Shown here in pieces: positions 8,254 to 16,234 of a stretch of 64,000 bases of DNA. The number at the start of each line of letters is the position of its first letter. The stretch's first letter is position 1. Position numbers and translations under genes: made by a program. Origin of the DNA: Streptomyces sp. ITFR-21 (GTDB lineage: Bacteria > Actinomycetota > Actinomycetes > Streptomycetales > Streptomycetaceae); the NCBI RefSeq assembly GCF_031844685.1, contig NZ_CP134605.1, positions 6,806,501-6,870,500 on the forward strand, in the 5' to 3' direction. Under the pieces are notes generated by a model that had not been told where the DNA came from, ran no database searches, and saw only the letters and a list, made by a program, of their open reading frames with translations.

Positions 8254-9318
8254 CTACCAGCGCAGCAGTACGAGTTCGGAGCAGAATCCCGGTCCCATCG
8301 CCAGCAGCAGCCCCGCGGAACCGGGCAGCGGGGGCCGCAGCGCCAGGGTGTCGCGCAGGACGTGCAGGACGGAGGCGGACGACAGGTTGCCGACCTCGGC
8401 GAGCGAACGCCAGGCCAGCTCCAGCGCGCGGGCCGGCAGGTCCAGGGTCTCCCGTACCGCCTCCAGGATCCTGGGGCCGCCGGGATGGCAGACCCAGGCC
8501 GTCACGTCCTGCGGCTTCAGGTCGTGGTCGGCCAGGAACGCGCGGACGTCGGAGCCGAGATGGGAGCGGACCAGGTCCGGCAGGTCGCCGCCCAGCACGA
8601 TCTGGAAGCCCCGGTCGCCGATGTCCCAGCCGAGCAGCCGCTCGGTGCCGGGATACAGCCGGCTGCGGGTCGCGACCACCCGGGGGCCCTCGTCCGGCCG
8701 GCCGCCGGGGCGGTCGCGTCCCACCGCGACGACGGCCGCGGCGCCGTCACCGAACAGCGCGCCGGCCACCAGGTTGGCCGCCGAGGCGTCGGCGCGCTGC
8801 AGGGTGAGCGAGCACAGCTCCACCGACAGCAGCACCGCCACGCCGTCGGGGCGAGCGTCCAGGTAGTCGTGCAGCCTGGCCAGTCCCGCGGCGCCCGCCA
8901 CGCAGCCCAGCCCGAAGATCGGCACCCGCTTCACGTCCTCGCGCAGCCCCAGCCGCCCGGCCAGCCGGGCCTCGATCGAGGGGGCGGCGATGCCGGTCAC
9001 CGAGGTGGAGATCACCAGATCCACGTCCCGCGCCCGCAGCCCCGCCTCGTCGAGCGCCCCGCGCACCGCCTGTTCGCCCAGTTCCAGGGCCACTTCGATG
9101 AAGCTGTCGTTGGCCTGGCCGAACCCGCTCAGCTCGGCGTAGCGTTCCAGAGGCAGGGCCAGCCGGCGGGTGCGGACGGTGGAGCCGTCGTGCACCCGGT
9201 CCAGGACCGCGCGCCCCGCGCCGCGCACCATCCCCATGGCCGCGAGCGCGTCGGTGATCTCGTGTTGCTCGTAGCGGTGCGGTGGGAGCACCCCGTGGAC
9301 GGCGGCGATTCGCGTCAT
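8254..9318 (-). CDS. Type III polyketide synthase
   Basis: A 354-residue homodimeric ketosynthase of the chalcone-synthase superfamily. The catalytic triad is complete: Cys139 in RVPIFGLGCVAGAAG, His278 in VTAWVCHPGGP and Asn311 in LAEVGNLSSASVLHVL, and the C-terminal GFGPG-type loop reads AMGPGFCSELVLL. Together with the following methyltransferase and flavoprotein genes this resembles alkylresorcinol/alkylpyrone synthases (SrsA) that extend fatty acyl starters. It is the first gene of the operon and is divergent from a UbiA gene about 100 bases away. Exact product cannot be predicted. Confidence 0.92.
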   Translation of the reverse strand: MTRIAAVHGVLPPHRYEQHEITDALAAMGMVRGAGRAVLDRVHDGSTVRTRRLALPLERYAELSGFGQANDSFIEVALELGEQAVRGALDEAGLRARDVDLVISTSVTGIAAPSIEARLAGRLGLREDVKRVPIFGLGCVAGAAGLARLHDYLDARPDGVAVLLSVELCSLTLQRADASAANLVAGALFGDGAAAVVAVGRDRPGGRPDEGPRVVATRSRLYPGTERLLGWDIGDRGFQIVLGGDLPDLVRSHLGSDVRAFLADHDLKPQDVTAWVCHPGGPRILEAVRETLDLPARALELAWRSLAEVGNLSSASVLHVLRDTLALRPPLPGSAGLLLAMGPGFCSELVLLRW

Positions 9319-9421
9319 TTCCGCAGTATAGGAACGAATCCCGCGAAACCTCTCAACTCGGCGTGCGGCAAACAGGGTGTCCCGGCCGGTCGCGCCGCCC
9401 CGGCGGACCTAGCATCGAGCC

Positions 9422-10582
9422 GTGTCCAGCCCAGGAGCCCGTGCCACCGACGGCCGCCCCGTCGACGCCGTCACCACGGTGCCGCCCCGTCGGCCCGGCG
9501 CGGCCTGGCGCGGGCTGCTCCGGGCCTGCCACCCCGAACCCACTGTGGCGGTGACGGCCCTGATCACCGCGCTCGCGGCGGCCTCGGGGCGCGATCCGCT
9601 GGGCTGCCTGCTCGTCGCGGCGGCCGTGTGCACCGGCCAGCTGTCCGTCGGCTGGTGCAACGACCGGGTCGACCTGCGGCGGGACACCGCCGCCGGCCGC
9701 TCCGGCAAACCCCTGGTGGCGGGCGCGCTCAGGCCGGGAGCGGTGACGGCCGCGGCCGGCTGCGCGCTCGCCCTGTGCGTACCGCTGTCGTACGCGAGCG
9801 GACCCGCCGCCGGGACCGCGCATCTGACCGCCGTCGCCGCCGCGTGGGGCTACGACCTCGGGGTGAAGCGGACCGCCGCCTCCTGGCTGCCGTACGCGGT
9901 GGGCTTCGGCCTGCTGCCCGCCTTCGTCACGCTCGGACTGCCCGGCCGTCCTTGGCCGCCGGCCTGGTCCGTCGCCGCGGGCGCGCTGCTGGGTGTGGGC
10001 GCGCACTTCACCAACGTGCTGCCGGACATCGACGCCGACCTCGCCTCAGGGGTACGCGGCCTGCCGCAGCGCCTGGGGCGGCGGTGGACCCGGCTGCTCG
10101 CGCCGGTGCCCCTGCTGGCAGCCGGCGTGCTGCTGGTGTTCGGACCTCCCGGTCCGGCCGGGCGCGCCGGATGCGCGGCCCTCGCCGTCACCGGCGCGCT
10201 GGCCGTGGCCACCGTCCTGCCCGCCCGGGCCGGCGCGGACAGCCGGGTGCCGTTCCTGGCCACGCTCACCATGGCGGTGACCGCGGTGGGGCTGCTCCTG
10301 CTGCACGGCGGCTCGCTGGCCACGCCGGACACCGGCCGGGCGGAGCACCGGGCCCAGCCGGCGTCGGCCGTGCACCGGCGGGCTCAGCCGGCCGCGATCG
10401 GACCGATCGTCGCGAGGGCCTCCTCCAGCGCGGCGACGTGCTCGGCGGCCGTCCGCAGCCCCAGGCCCATCGTGTCCACCGTCAGATGGGTCGCGCCCAA
10501 CCGGGCCCACCCCTCGGCGAACGCGAGCCGCTCGGACGGCGCCACCCGGGACAGGCTCAGCCGCGCCTCGACGCCGATGTGA
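9422..10582 (+). CDS. UbiA-family prenyltransferase
   Basis: An integral membrane aromatic prenyltransferase of 386 residues. The first Asp-rich motif is WCNDRVDLRRDTAAGRSGKP and the second is NVLPDIDADLASGVRGLP, both in UbiA positions, with about nine helices ending near LLLLHGGSLA. After that (from about 10330) there is an 85-residue Ser/Arg-rich tail without homology-like features, which overlaps the convergent LLM gene by 199 bases; the native stop may have been lost. It could transfer a prenyl group to a phenolic product of the divergent type III PKS operon. Start GTG at 9422 is the first in-frame start. Confidence 0.8.
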   Translation: MSSPGARATDGRPVDAVTTVPPRRPGAAWRGLLRACHPEPTVAVTALITALAAASGRDPLGCLLVAAAVCTGQLSVGWCNDRVDLRRDTAAGRSGKPLVAGALRPGAVTAAAGCALALCVPLSYASGPAAGTAHLTAVAAAWGYDLGVKRTAASWLPYAVGFGLLPAFVTLGLPGRPWPPAWSVAAGALLGVGAHFTNVLPDIDADLASGVRGLPQRLGRRWTRLLAPVPLLAAGVLLVFGPPGPAGRAGCAALAVTGALAVATVLPARAGADSRVPFLATLTMAVTAVGLLLLHGGSLATPDTGRAEHRAQPASAVHRRAQPAAIGPIVARASSSAATCSAAVRSPRPIVSTVRWVAPNRAHPSANASRSDGATRDRLSRASTPM

Positions 10583-11262
10583 GAGCGCTGCCGCCCGGCC
10601 TGCGCGAGGTAGCGGTCCAGGCGCTCCAGCGTCCGGCGGGTGTCGTCGTCCGGCGGCGACTGCGGGAACCAGCCGTCGCCCAGCCGCGCGATCCGGCGCA
10701 GCGTCGCCTCGGCCTGCCCGCCGAACCACACGGGAATGCTCCCGCGGACGGGACGCGGCTTGATCCCGGCGTTGTCCACGTGGTGCCACCGGCCCTCGAA
10801 CGTGACCTGCGGCCGCGACCACAGCGCGCGCAGCAGTTCGACCTGTTCCTCGCTGCGGCGGCCGCGGTCGGTGAAGGACTCGCCCAGCGCCCCGTACTCC
10901 ACCGCGTTCCAGCCCACCCCCACCCCGAGCCGCAGCCTGCCGCGGCTCAGCACGTCGACCTGGGCCGCCTGCTTGGCCACCAGCGCGGTCTGCCGCTGCG
11001 GCAGCACCAGCACACCGGTCACCAGCTCGGTGACCGTCGTGAAGGCGGCCAGATACCCCAGGAGCACGAAGACCTCGTGGAACGGGGTGTCGACGGTGTA
11101 GCCGGTCCAGTCCGGGCGGGTGTCCGTGCCCGCGCCCAGCACATGGTCGTAGGCCACGATGTGCCGGTACCCGGCCCGCTCCACCGCCCGAGCCCACAGG
11201 CTGATGTCGTCCGGATTGTCGCCGATCTCGGTCTGCGGGAAGACCGCGCCGATGCGAACCAT
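10384..11262 (-). CDS. LLM-class (F420-dependent) oxidoreductase
   Basis: A 292-residue luciferase-like TIM-barrel oxidoreductase. Typical segments are MVRIGAVFPQTEIGD at the N-terminus, RGRLRLGVGVGWNAVEYGALG, and PVWFGGQAEATLRRIARLGDGW, which form the flavin/F420 pocket. Actinomycete members with this length usually use coenzyme F420. It is convergent with the UbiA gene and overlaps its 3' end by 199 bases. Substrate is unknown. Confidence 0.88.
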   Translation of the reverse strand: MVRIGAVFPQTEIGDNPDDISLWARAVERAGYRHIVAYDHVLGAGTDTRPDWTGYTVDTPFHEVFVLLGYLAAFTTVTELVTGVLVLPQRQTALVAKQAAQVDVLSRGRLRLGVGVGWNAVEYGALGESFTDRGRRSEEQVELLRALWSRPQVTFEGRWHHVDNAGIKPRPVRGSIPVWFGGQAEATLRRIARLGDGWFPQSPPDDDTRRTLERLDRYLAQAGRQRSHIGVEARLSLSRVAPSERLAFAEGWARLGATHLTVDTMGLGLRTAAEHVAALEEALATIGPIAAG

Positions 11263-11406
11263 GGGGGGTGGCCTTCCGCTCAGGAGTCTGCCGTCGTGAT
11301 CACACGGGCAGCCTCGCCGACATCCGGCGCCGAGTCGAGAACCCCACGCGGAACAGGGCGCCGCCGGTCGGCGGCGCCCCGGGGCGCGGGCGGATGCGCG
11401 GCGCGG

Positions 11407-12021
11407 CTACTGGAGCCAGCGGTGGTCGCGGACGAGGGGGAGGCGGGCCCAGGTGCGGCCGAGGCCCCAGGTGTTGCCCGCGTAGAGGACGGCGAGCAGG
11501 ATCATGGCCAGGGCGTAGACGACGTGGTAGTCGACCAGGGGGTTGGAGGAGCCGGTGGGGTCGCCGGTGGTGAGGTGCTGGGCGGGGGGCCATTCGGCGG
11601 CCCACATCATGGCCATGAGGGCGGTGCCGGCGACGGCGGTGGCGCGGAGTGCGACGCCGGTGGTGAGGGCGAGGCCGATGCCGAGGAGGGCGAGCATGAA
11701 GAGGGTGTCGGTCCAGCCCTGGCCGGCGATGGTGTGGAAGAAGGACTGGAGGGGTCCTGCCTGGACGTTGCTGAGGAAGCCCTTGGTGGGTGAGCCGCCG
11801 TCGGTCCAGCCCTTGCCGGAGGCGGTGGCGTAGTGCCAGCCGAAGAGCTTGTCGAGGAACGCCCACAGGAACACCAGACCGGTGGCGACCCGGACCACGG
11901 CGGCGACCCTGCCGACCACCGGACCACCGAGAACAGCCCGACCCGGCACGGCCGGAGCCCCCTCCACGGCGGCGGCGCTGCGCGTGCTGTCGGTGCGGCG
12001 GGATTCCTGGTGGACGGCCAT
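11407..12021 (-). CDS. DoxX-family membrane protein
   Basis: A 204-residue membrane protein. After about 35 hydrophilic residues come four helices, with the DoxX-like first helix VRVATGLVFLWAFLDKLFGW. GAGGAG precedes the ATG at 12021. Family members are membrane parts of quinone-linked or thiosulfate-oxidising systems, or have unknown roles. It lies upstream of universal stress and redox genes, which suggests a stress or low-oxygen role by association only. Codon choice is strongly G-ending, unlike its C-ending neighbours. Confidence 0.78.
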   Translation of the reverse strand: MAVHQESRRTDSTRSAAAVEGAPAVPGRAVLGGPVVGRVAAVVRVATGLVFLWAFLDKLFGWHYATASGKGWTDGGSPTKGFLSNVQAGPLQSFFHTIAGQGWTDTLFMLALLGIGLALTTGVALRATAVAGTALMAMMWAAEWPPAQHLTTGDPTGSSNPLVDYHVVYALAMILLAVLYAGNTWGLGRTWARLPLVRDHRWLQ

Positions 12022-12166
12022 GTCGGGCTCCTCGGACGGTTGGTGGCGCACTCGGTTCGCTGTGACCTCACTGTCCCGCGCGGCGGCCCGCTAGTGCTGG
12101 GGGCCGAGGTCCCTGCGCGGGGGGCCGAACGGCCCCCGTTCCGGGCCCGGTCGGGGCCCCGCCCGC

Positions 12167-13015
12167 TCACCCGCCGCGCGCCCCGCCCACCGGGACCACC
12201 GCCACCGGGCAGTGCGAGCGGCGCAGCAGCGCCCGTACCAGCGGCCCCGGCCGGGCACCGCGCCCGGTGCCGCCGGGACGGACCGCGACCACCATCAGAT
12301 CCGCCTCCCCGGTCGCCTCGATCAGCTCCCGGCACGGCGCGGACCGTACCGGCCGGCTCTCCGCCGGCCTGCGCGGGCCCGCCTCCCGGAGCGGCGCCGC
12401 GGCCCGGCCCGGGAGCGCGGACCGCGCCGCGCCCTGACAGGCGACCCGGCCGGGCAGCCGACCGGCCGGCAGGACGAGGGCGGTCACCGGCGGGTACGTC
12501 CACGCGTGCAGCACGTCCAACCGGGTGTCGCGCAGCCGCGCCTCCTCGAAGGCGAACAGCGCCGCGTCCGCGTCGCCGTCGCTCTCCAGACCGAGCAGCA
12601 CCCCGCCCGGCGCGGTCCGCCCGGCCGTGTGGCGTACGTCCGCGCCCGGCACGACGAGCACCGGTCCACGGGCGCGCGCTGCCACCCGGCGGCCCACCGA
12701 GGGCGCCAGCAGCCCGGCGAGGCCGGCCGGCCTGCGACTGCCGACGACGGTCAGTACCGCGTCCCCGCCGCGTACGAGCAGCGCCTCGGCCGGATCGCCC
12801 ACGACCGCCGACAGCGTCACGCGGAGGCAGGGGTGCCGCCCGCGGACCCGCGCGGCGGCGGCCCGCAGGACGGGGCCCGCGGTGTCCGGGTCGGCCGGAC
12901 AGTGGACCACCTCCAGGCCGGTACGGCGCCGCTCCGCCTCCAACGCGGCGGCGTCCAGGGCCCCGAAGGCGGTGAGGGACCCGTCCACGCCCACGATCAC
13001 ACGCTGCCGGTCCAT
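12167..13015 (-). CDS. Tandem universal stress protein
   Basis: A 282-residue protein with two UspA folds. Domain one starts RVIVGVDGSLTAFGALDAA and ends VLTVVGSRRPAGLAG...ARGPVLVV; domain two starts GGVLLGLESDGDADAALFAF and ends LVRALLRRSHCPVAVVP. The ATP-binding loop of domain one is GSRRPAGLAGLL rather than the usual GxxGxxG(S/T), and domain two is also degenerate, so nucleotide binding is doubtful. Cytoplasmic. It is followed on the other strand by a NAD/FAD protein and a cyclic-nucleotide-domain protein, an arrangement like actinobacterial hypoxia/dormancy gene groups. Confidence 0.82.
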   Translation of the reverse strand: MDRQRVIVGVDGSLTAFGALDAAALEAERRRTGLEVVHCPADPDTAGPVLRAAAARVRGRHPCLRVTLSAVVGDPAEALLVRGGDAVLTVVGSRRPAGLAGLLAPSVGRRVAARARGPVLVVPGADVRHTAGRTAPGGVLLGLESDGDADAALFAFEEARLRDTRLDVLHAWTYPPVTALVLPAGRLPGRVACQGAARSALPGRAAAPLREAGPRRPAESRPVRSAPCRELIEATGEADLMVVAVRPGGTGRGARPGPLVRALLRRSHCPVAVVPVGGARGG

Positions 13016-13253
13016 GGCCGCTCCTCCGTCCGCCGGGTGTCGTCCCCCACCTGATGCTCCGGCCGCGGTCCGGCGGCGGGCAGGGGCCGGGCGAGGCCCG
13101 CTTCCGGGGCGGGTCCGCCCTCGGAGCGGGGCCGTTCGGCACTCGGCAGCGGTCCCGGGACGCGGCAGCGTGAGGGGCGCGCCGCAGGTACGACGCCCGG
13201 CGGAACCCCCGCGCGCCGCCACCGCGGCCCGCGACGGAAGGAAGGCCACACCC

Positions 13254-13838
13254 ATGGACCCCGAAGTCCCCGTGATCCCCCCGGGCAAGGACATCGTCAT
13301 CATCGGCGGCGGCGGCGCCGGCACGCTGGCGGCCAACCGGCTGCGCGCCCGCTGCGCCGGGCCCGGGATCCGGATCACGGTCGTCGACCGCACCGGCCAC
13401 CGCGACCCGGAGACCGAACTCCTCGTAGCTCTCGGCTTGTTCGGGCCCGGTACGCCGCAACCCCCCGAACACCTCCGGCTGCGGGCCGGCATCGGCTTCC
13501 GGCGCGCGGAGGCCGCCTCGGTGGACACCGCCCGCGCGCGGGTGCGACTGGCCGGCGGCGCCACCGCCGGCTACGACGTCCTGGTGCTGGCCACCGGGGA
13601 GCACCCCCTCCCGCACGGCCTGGGCGGCGCGCGCGGCTTCGTCCCGGCCGACCCGCGCGCAGCGCGTCCGGACGCCGGGCCGGAGGTCTTCGCCGTCGGC
13701 GCCGCCGCCGGCGCCCGGCCGCCGGACGGACCCGCGGTCCACGCCCAGGTGGAGGCGCTCGCGGACGGCGTCAGGCGCCGGCTGGCCGGGGACCCCGCGT
13801 ACCGATCCGGCGGCGGCGTGTTCGCGGCGCCGCGCTGA
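13254..13838 (+). CDS. Shortened NAD(P)/FAD-dependent oxidoreductase
   Basis: A 194-residue protein that keeps the two ends of an NDH-2/sulfide-quinone-reductase-like flavoprotein. The N-terminal FAD fingerprint DIVIIGGGGAGTLAANRLR is good, and the domain end YDVLVLATGEHP is present. The sequence then passes straight to the C-terminal FAD segment PEVFAVGAAAGARPP, so the central NAD-binding domain and its second GxGxxG are absent (the family is about 380-400 residues). The reading frame is intact, so it is either an in-frame deletion product or a mini-form. Start ATG at 13254 after GGAAGGAAGG-like sequence. Confidence 0.72.
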   Translation: MDPEVPVIPPGKDIVIIGGGGAGTLAANRLRARCAGPGIRITVVDRTGHRDPETELLVALGLFGPGTPQPPEHLRLRAGIGFRRAEAASVDTARARVRLAGGATAGYDVLVLATGEHPLPHGLGGARGFVPADPRAARPDAGPEVFAVGAAAGARPPDGPAVHAQVEALADGVRRRLAGDPAYRSGGGVFAAPR

Positions 13839-14047
13839 CCGCCGGGTCCGCTACGGGCGGCCGGGACCGCGGCGCGCCCGTCCGAAGGACCCGTCGGCGC
13901 ATGCCGTCCGGCCCCCGGGCCAGAGCCGTTCGGCCCCAGCCCACCCGCGCCCGCCGGGCCCACGATGAAGCCGTGACCGGCGGCGGCGCACGCGAGCGCG
14001 CCGCCCGGTACGGCCCCGAAGACGACCTTGAGACGACGGAGACGACC

Positions 14048-14518
14048 ATGACGAGCAGGCTGATGACCATGACGGCCCGGCTGGACACGCTGTCCGACGA
14101 GCACCGCGAGCGCCTCATGGCGCTGGCCCACGAGGTCCGCTACGCCGCCGGGGCCCGGCTGTTCGAGGAACGGGAGCGGGCGGACCGGTTCTGGCTGATC
14201 CGCGAGGGCGACGTGGCGCTGGAGCTGCGGGTGCCCGGACGCCCGGCGGCGGTGATCGAGAACCTGGGACAGGGATCGCTGCTCGGCTGGTCGTGGCTGT
14301 TCCCGCCCCGCCGCTGGCACATGTCCGCCAAGGCGCTGACCGGTGTGCGGGCCTGGGAGTTCGACGCGGCCGAGGTGCGCCGGCTGTGCGAGGAGGACCC
14401 GCGGTTCGGCTACGTCTTCGTGCTCGCCTGCGCCGAGGTCATCGGACACCGTCTGGAGGACGCCCGCACCCGCCTGCTCGACCTGTACGGCCCCTACGGC
14501 AGCGGCCTGCCCCGCTGA
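14048..14518 (+). CDS. Cyclic-nucleotide-binding-domain protein
   Basis: A 156-residue protein made of a single cNMP-binding beta-roll (GARLFEERERADRFWLIREG, then VIENLGQGSLLGWSWLFPP) and a C-terminal helix. There is no helix-turn-helix, so it is not a classical Crp/Fnr activator; it may act as a sensor partner. The conserved RxA phosphate-binding motif is replaced by RRWHMSAKAL, so ligand binding is uncertain. A start at the ATG 15 bases further on is possible. It shares direction with the shortened NAD/FAD gene. Confidence 0.8.
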   Translation: MTSRLMTMTARLDTLSDEHRERLMALAHEVRYAAGARLFEERERADRFWLIREGDVALELRVPGRPAAVIENLGQGSLLGWSWLFPPRRWHMSAKALTGVRAWEFDAAEVRRLCEEDPRFGYVFVLACAEVIGHRLEDARTRLLDLYGPYGSGLPR

Positions 14519-14539
14519 ACGGCACCGGCCGCCCGGCGC

Positions 14540-15523
14540 TCAGCCGACCGTGATCGCGTCCAGCTTCTCCTTCAGGTAGACCGAGGAGTCCACCGGCTCG
14601 TACGGGACCCGGCCGAGCGGGGCGGGCAGCGGCGTCACCGTGGTGTGCGGGTCGCACTCGTAGAAGTAGACCAGCGACATCAGGTCCTCGGCCGGTGCCT
14701 CGGGAGAGGGCGGCAGCACCCGGTGCCGGCCCGAGCGCCAGCGGTCCCCGGTCCACCGGGCCATCAGGTCCCCGATGTTGACGGTCAGCGCGTCCGCGTC
14801 GTAGGGGGCGTCCTCCCAGCCGGCACCGCCGTCGGCCGGGTCCACGTACACCTGCAGGCCCCCCTTCCCCTGCTGGCGGTCGAGCAGCGTCACCGTGCCG
14901 AAGTCGGTGTGCGGGCCGATACGGTACTGGCCGGGCTGCGGCTCGCCGACGACCGCGGTGCCCGGATACCAGTTGATGTTGAGGGTGTACGTGGGATGCG
15001 CGGTGTGCCGGGTGAAGAAGTCCCCGGGCTGCCCGAGGGCCGCCGCCAGCAGCCGCAGCACCTCGTCGGCGACCGCGCGCATTGCCGCCAGATGGCCCTC
15101 CACCGCCTCGCGCAGCTCCGGCACCTCCCGCTGCGGCCACACATTGGGCTGGAACCAGAAGGCGTCCGTCGCCGGGTCGCCGCTCGGCCGGTCCGCGCCG
15201 ACCGTCCAGGACTCCTTGAGGTCCGGGGGAGTCGCGGTGCCCTCCGAGTAGCCGTTGGCCTCCGCGCCGCGGCCGAGCCAGCCGCGCCCGCCGACGCTGA
15301 CCGCGTACCGCTGCTTGGCCTCCTGCGGCAGCGCGAAGAACCGGCGGGCGGCGCCGCGCACCGCCGCGCGCGCCTCCCGGCTGACACCGTGCCCGGTGAG
15401 CAGCAGGAAACCGGCCCGTGTCAGCGCGGTGTCCACCGCCGCGGCGGTCGCCGCCCGCGCGTCGGCGTCCCCGGACAGCCACGGGGCGAGGTCGATCACC
15501 GGGATACGGGTCCGGTCCTGCAT
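14540..15523 (-). CDS. Isopenicillin-N-synthase-family Fe(II)/2-oxoglutarate oxygenase
   Basis: A 327-residue cupin-fold oxygenase. The N-terminal DIOX_N region (IPVIDLAPWL, GFLLLTGHGVS) is followed by the iron triad His205-x-Asp207 (GPHTDFGTVTLL) and His267 (RSGRHRVLPP). The usual 2-oxoglutarate-binding RxS reads Leu281-Met-Ser283 (EDLMSLVYF), so the Arg is replaced. It is 37 bases after the deaminase gene on the same strand and probably in its operon, so the substrate may be a nucleobase or derivative. Not a beta-lactam gene: no other pathway genes are near. Confidence 0.85.
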   Translation of the reverse strand: MQDRTRIPVIDLAPWLSGDADARAATAAAVDTALTRAGFLLLTGHGVSREARAAVRGAARRFFALPQEAKQRYAVSVGGRGWLGRGAEANGYSEGTATPPDLKESWTVGADRPSGDPATDAFWFQPNVWPQREVPELREAVEGHLAAMRAVADEVLRLLAAALGQPGDFFTRHTAHPTYTLNINWYPGTAVVGEPQPGQYRIGPHTDFGTVTLLDRQQGKGGLQVYVDPADGGAGWEDAPYDADALTVNIGDLMARWTGDRWRSGRHRVLPPSPEAPAEDLMSLVYFYECDPHTTVTPLPAPLGRVPYEPVDSSVYLKEKLDAITVG

Positions 15524-15560
15524 GGGCGTTCCTCTCGTTCCGGCACGGCCGGGCCGGCCG

Positions 15561-16019
15561 CTACTCGCCGATGTCCTCGAACCACAGCTCGGGCCGGGCG
15601 GCGATGAAGTCCGTCATGAGCGCCACGCACTCGGGGTCGTCCAGCAGCGTCACCCGGACCCCGTTCCCGGCCAGCCAGTCGTGGCCGCCGTGGAAGGTCC
15701 GCGCCTCGCCGATCACCACATGGCCGATGCCGAACTGCCGGACCAGCCCCGAGCAGTACCAGCACGGCGACAGGGTCGTCACCATCGTGGTCCGCCCGTA
15801 GCCGCGCAGCCGTCCGGCGGCGCGGAACGCCGAGGTCTCCCCGTGCGCCGACGGATCGCCGTCCTGCACCCGGCGGTTGTGCCCCCGGCCGAGCACCTGC
15901 CCGTCCGGCCCGAACAGGGCCGCGCCGATCGGGATCCCGCCCTCGGCGAGCCCGGCCCTGGCCTCCTCGATCGCCACGCCCAGCATGATCGCCGGGTCCG
16001 CGGTCGCCGCGTCACTCAT
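15561..16019 (-). CDS. Cytosine deaminase-like nucleobase deaminase
   Basis: A 152-residue zinc deaminase of the CDA fold. Zinc ligands are His59 in SAHGETSAF (with catalytic Glu61) and Cys86/Cys89 in TLSPCWYCSGL. The C-terminal part FHGGHDWLAGNGVRVTLLDD followed by PECVALM resembles the yeast cytosine deaminase type rather than tRNA or guanine deaminases. The facing PucR regulator and the CodB-like permease support cytosine as substrate. A 21-base element shared with the pucR promoter lies 32 bases upstream of its ATG. Confidence 0.87.
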   Translation of the reverse strand: MSDAATADPAIMLGVAIEEARAGLAEGGIPIGAALFGPDGQVLGRGHNRRVQDGDPSAHGETSAFRAAGRLRGYGRTTMVTTLSPCWYCSGLVRQFGIGHVVIGEARTFHGGHDWLAGNGVRVTLLDDPECVALMTDFIAARPELWFEDIGE

Positions 16020-16050
16020 GCCACCCACTGTCCGGGCGGCGGCGCCCGGC

Positions 16051-16071
16051 CGCAACGTGCGGAAGGTACGC
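16051..16071. promoter_or_regulatory. Candidate operator copy 1 (deaminase promoter)
   Basis: CGCAACGTGCGGAAGGTACGC matches the sequence at 16149-16169 at 19 of 21 positions. It lies in the deaminase/PucR divergent intergenic region. A third related copy is upstream of the NCS1 permease. The distribution fits a shared operator of the locus, perhaps for PucR. Confidence 0.6.
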
Positions 16072-16148
16072 ACCTGGCCGCACCCCTGTGGACGCCCTGT
16101 CGGCGCGGGCCGCGCCCGCGGGGCGCCCGACCGGGGGTGAAACACCCG

Positions 16149-16169
16149 CGCAATGTGCGGAAAGTACGC
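16149..16169. promoter_or_regulatory. Candidate operator copy 2 (pucR promoter)
   Basis: CGCAATGTGCGGAAAGTACGC starts exactly 98 bases after copy 1 and in the same orientation. It ends 65 bases before the PucR ATG. The spacing would allow looping between two bound sites. Confidence 0.6.
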
Positions 16170-16234
16170 TCCGCAGCGCCGCCCGGAGCGCACCGCCCCG
16201 GTCCCGGCGACCGGAGTGGGCCGGGAGGTGCGAG

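Noticed and set aside
8173..11793. Open frame of 1206 codons on the plus strand
   Set aside because: Runs antisense or out of frame over five well-supported genes (PKS, UbiA, LLM, DoxX and others).
14540..15523. Beta-lactam biosynthesis
   Set aside because: The isopenicillin-N-synthase family is broad; no ACV synthetase or related genes are near.
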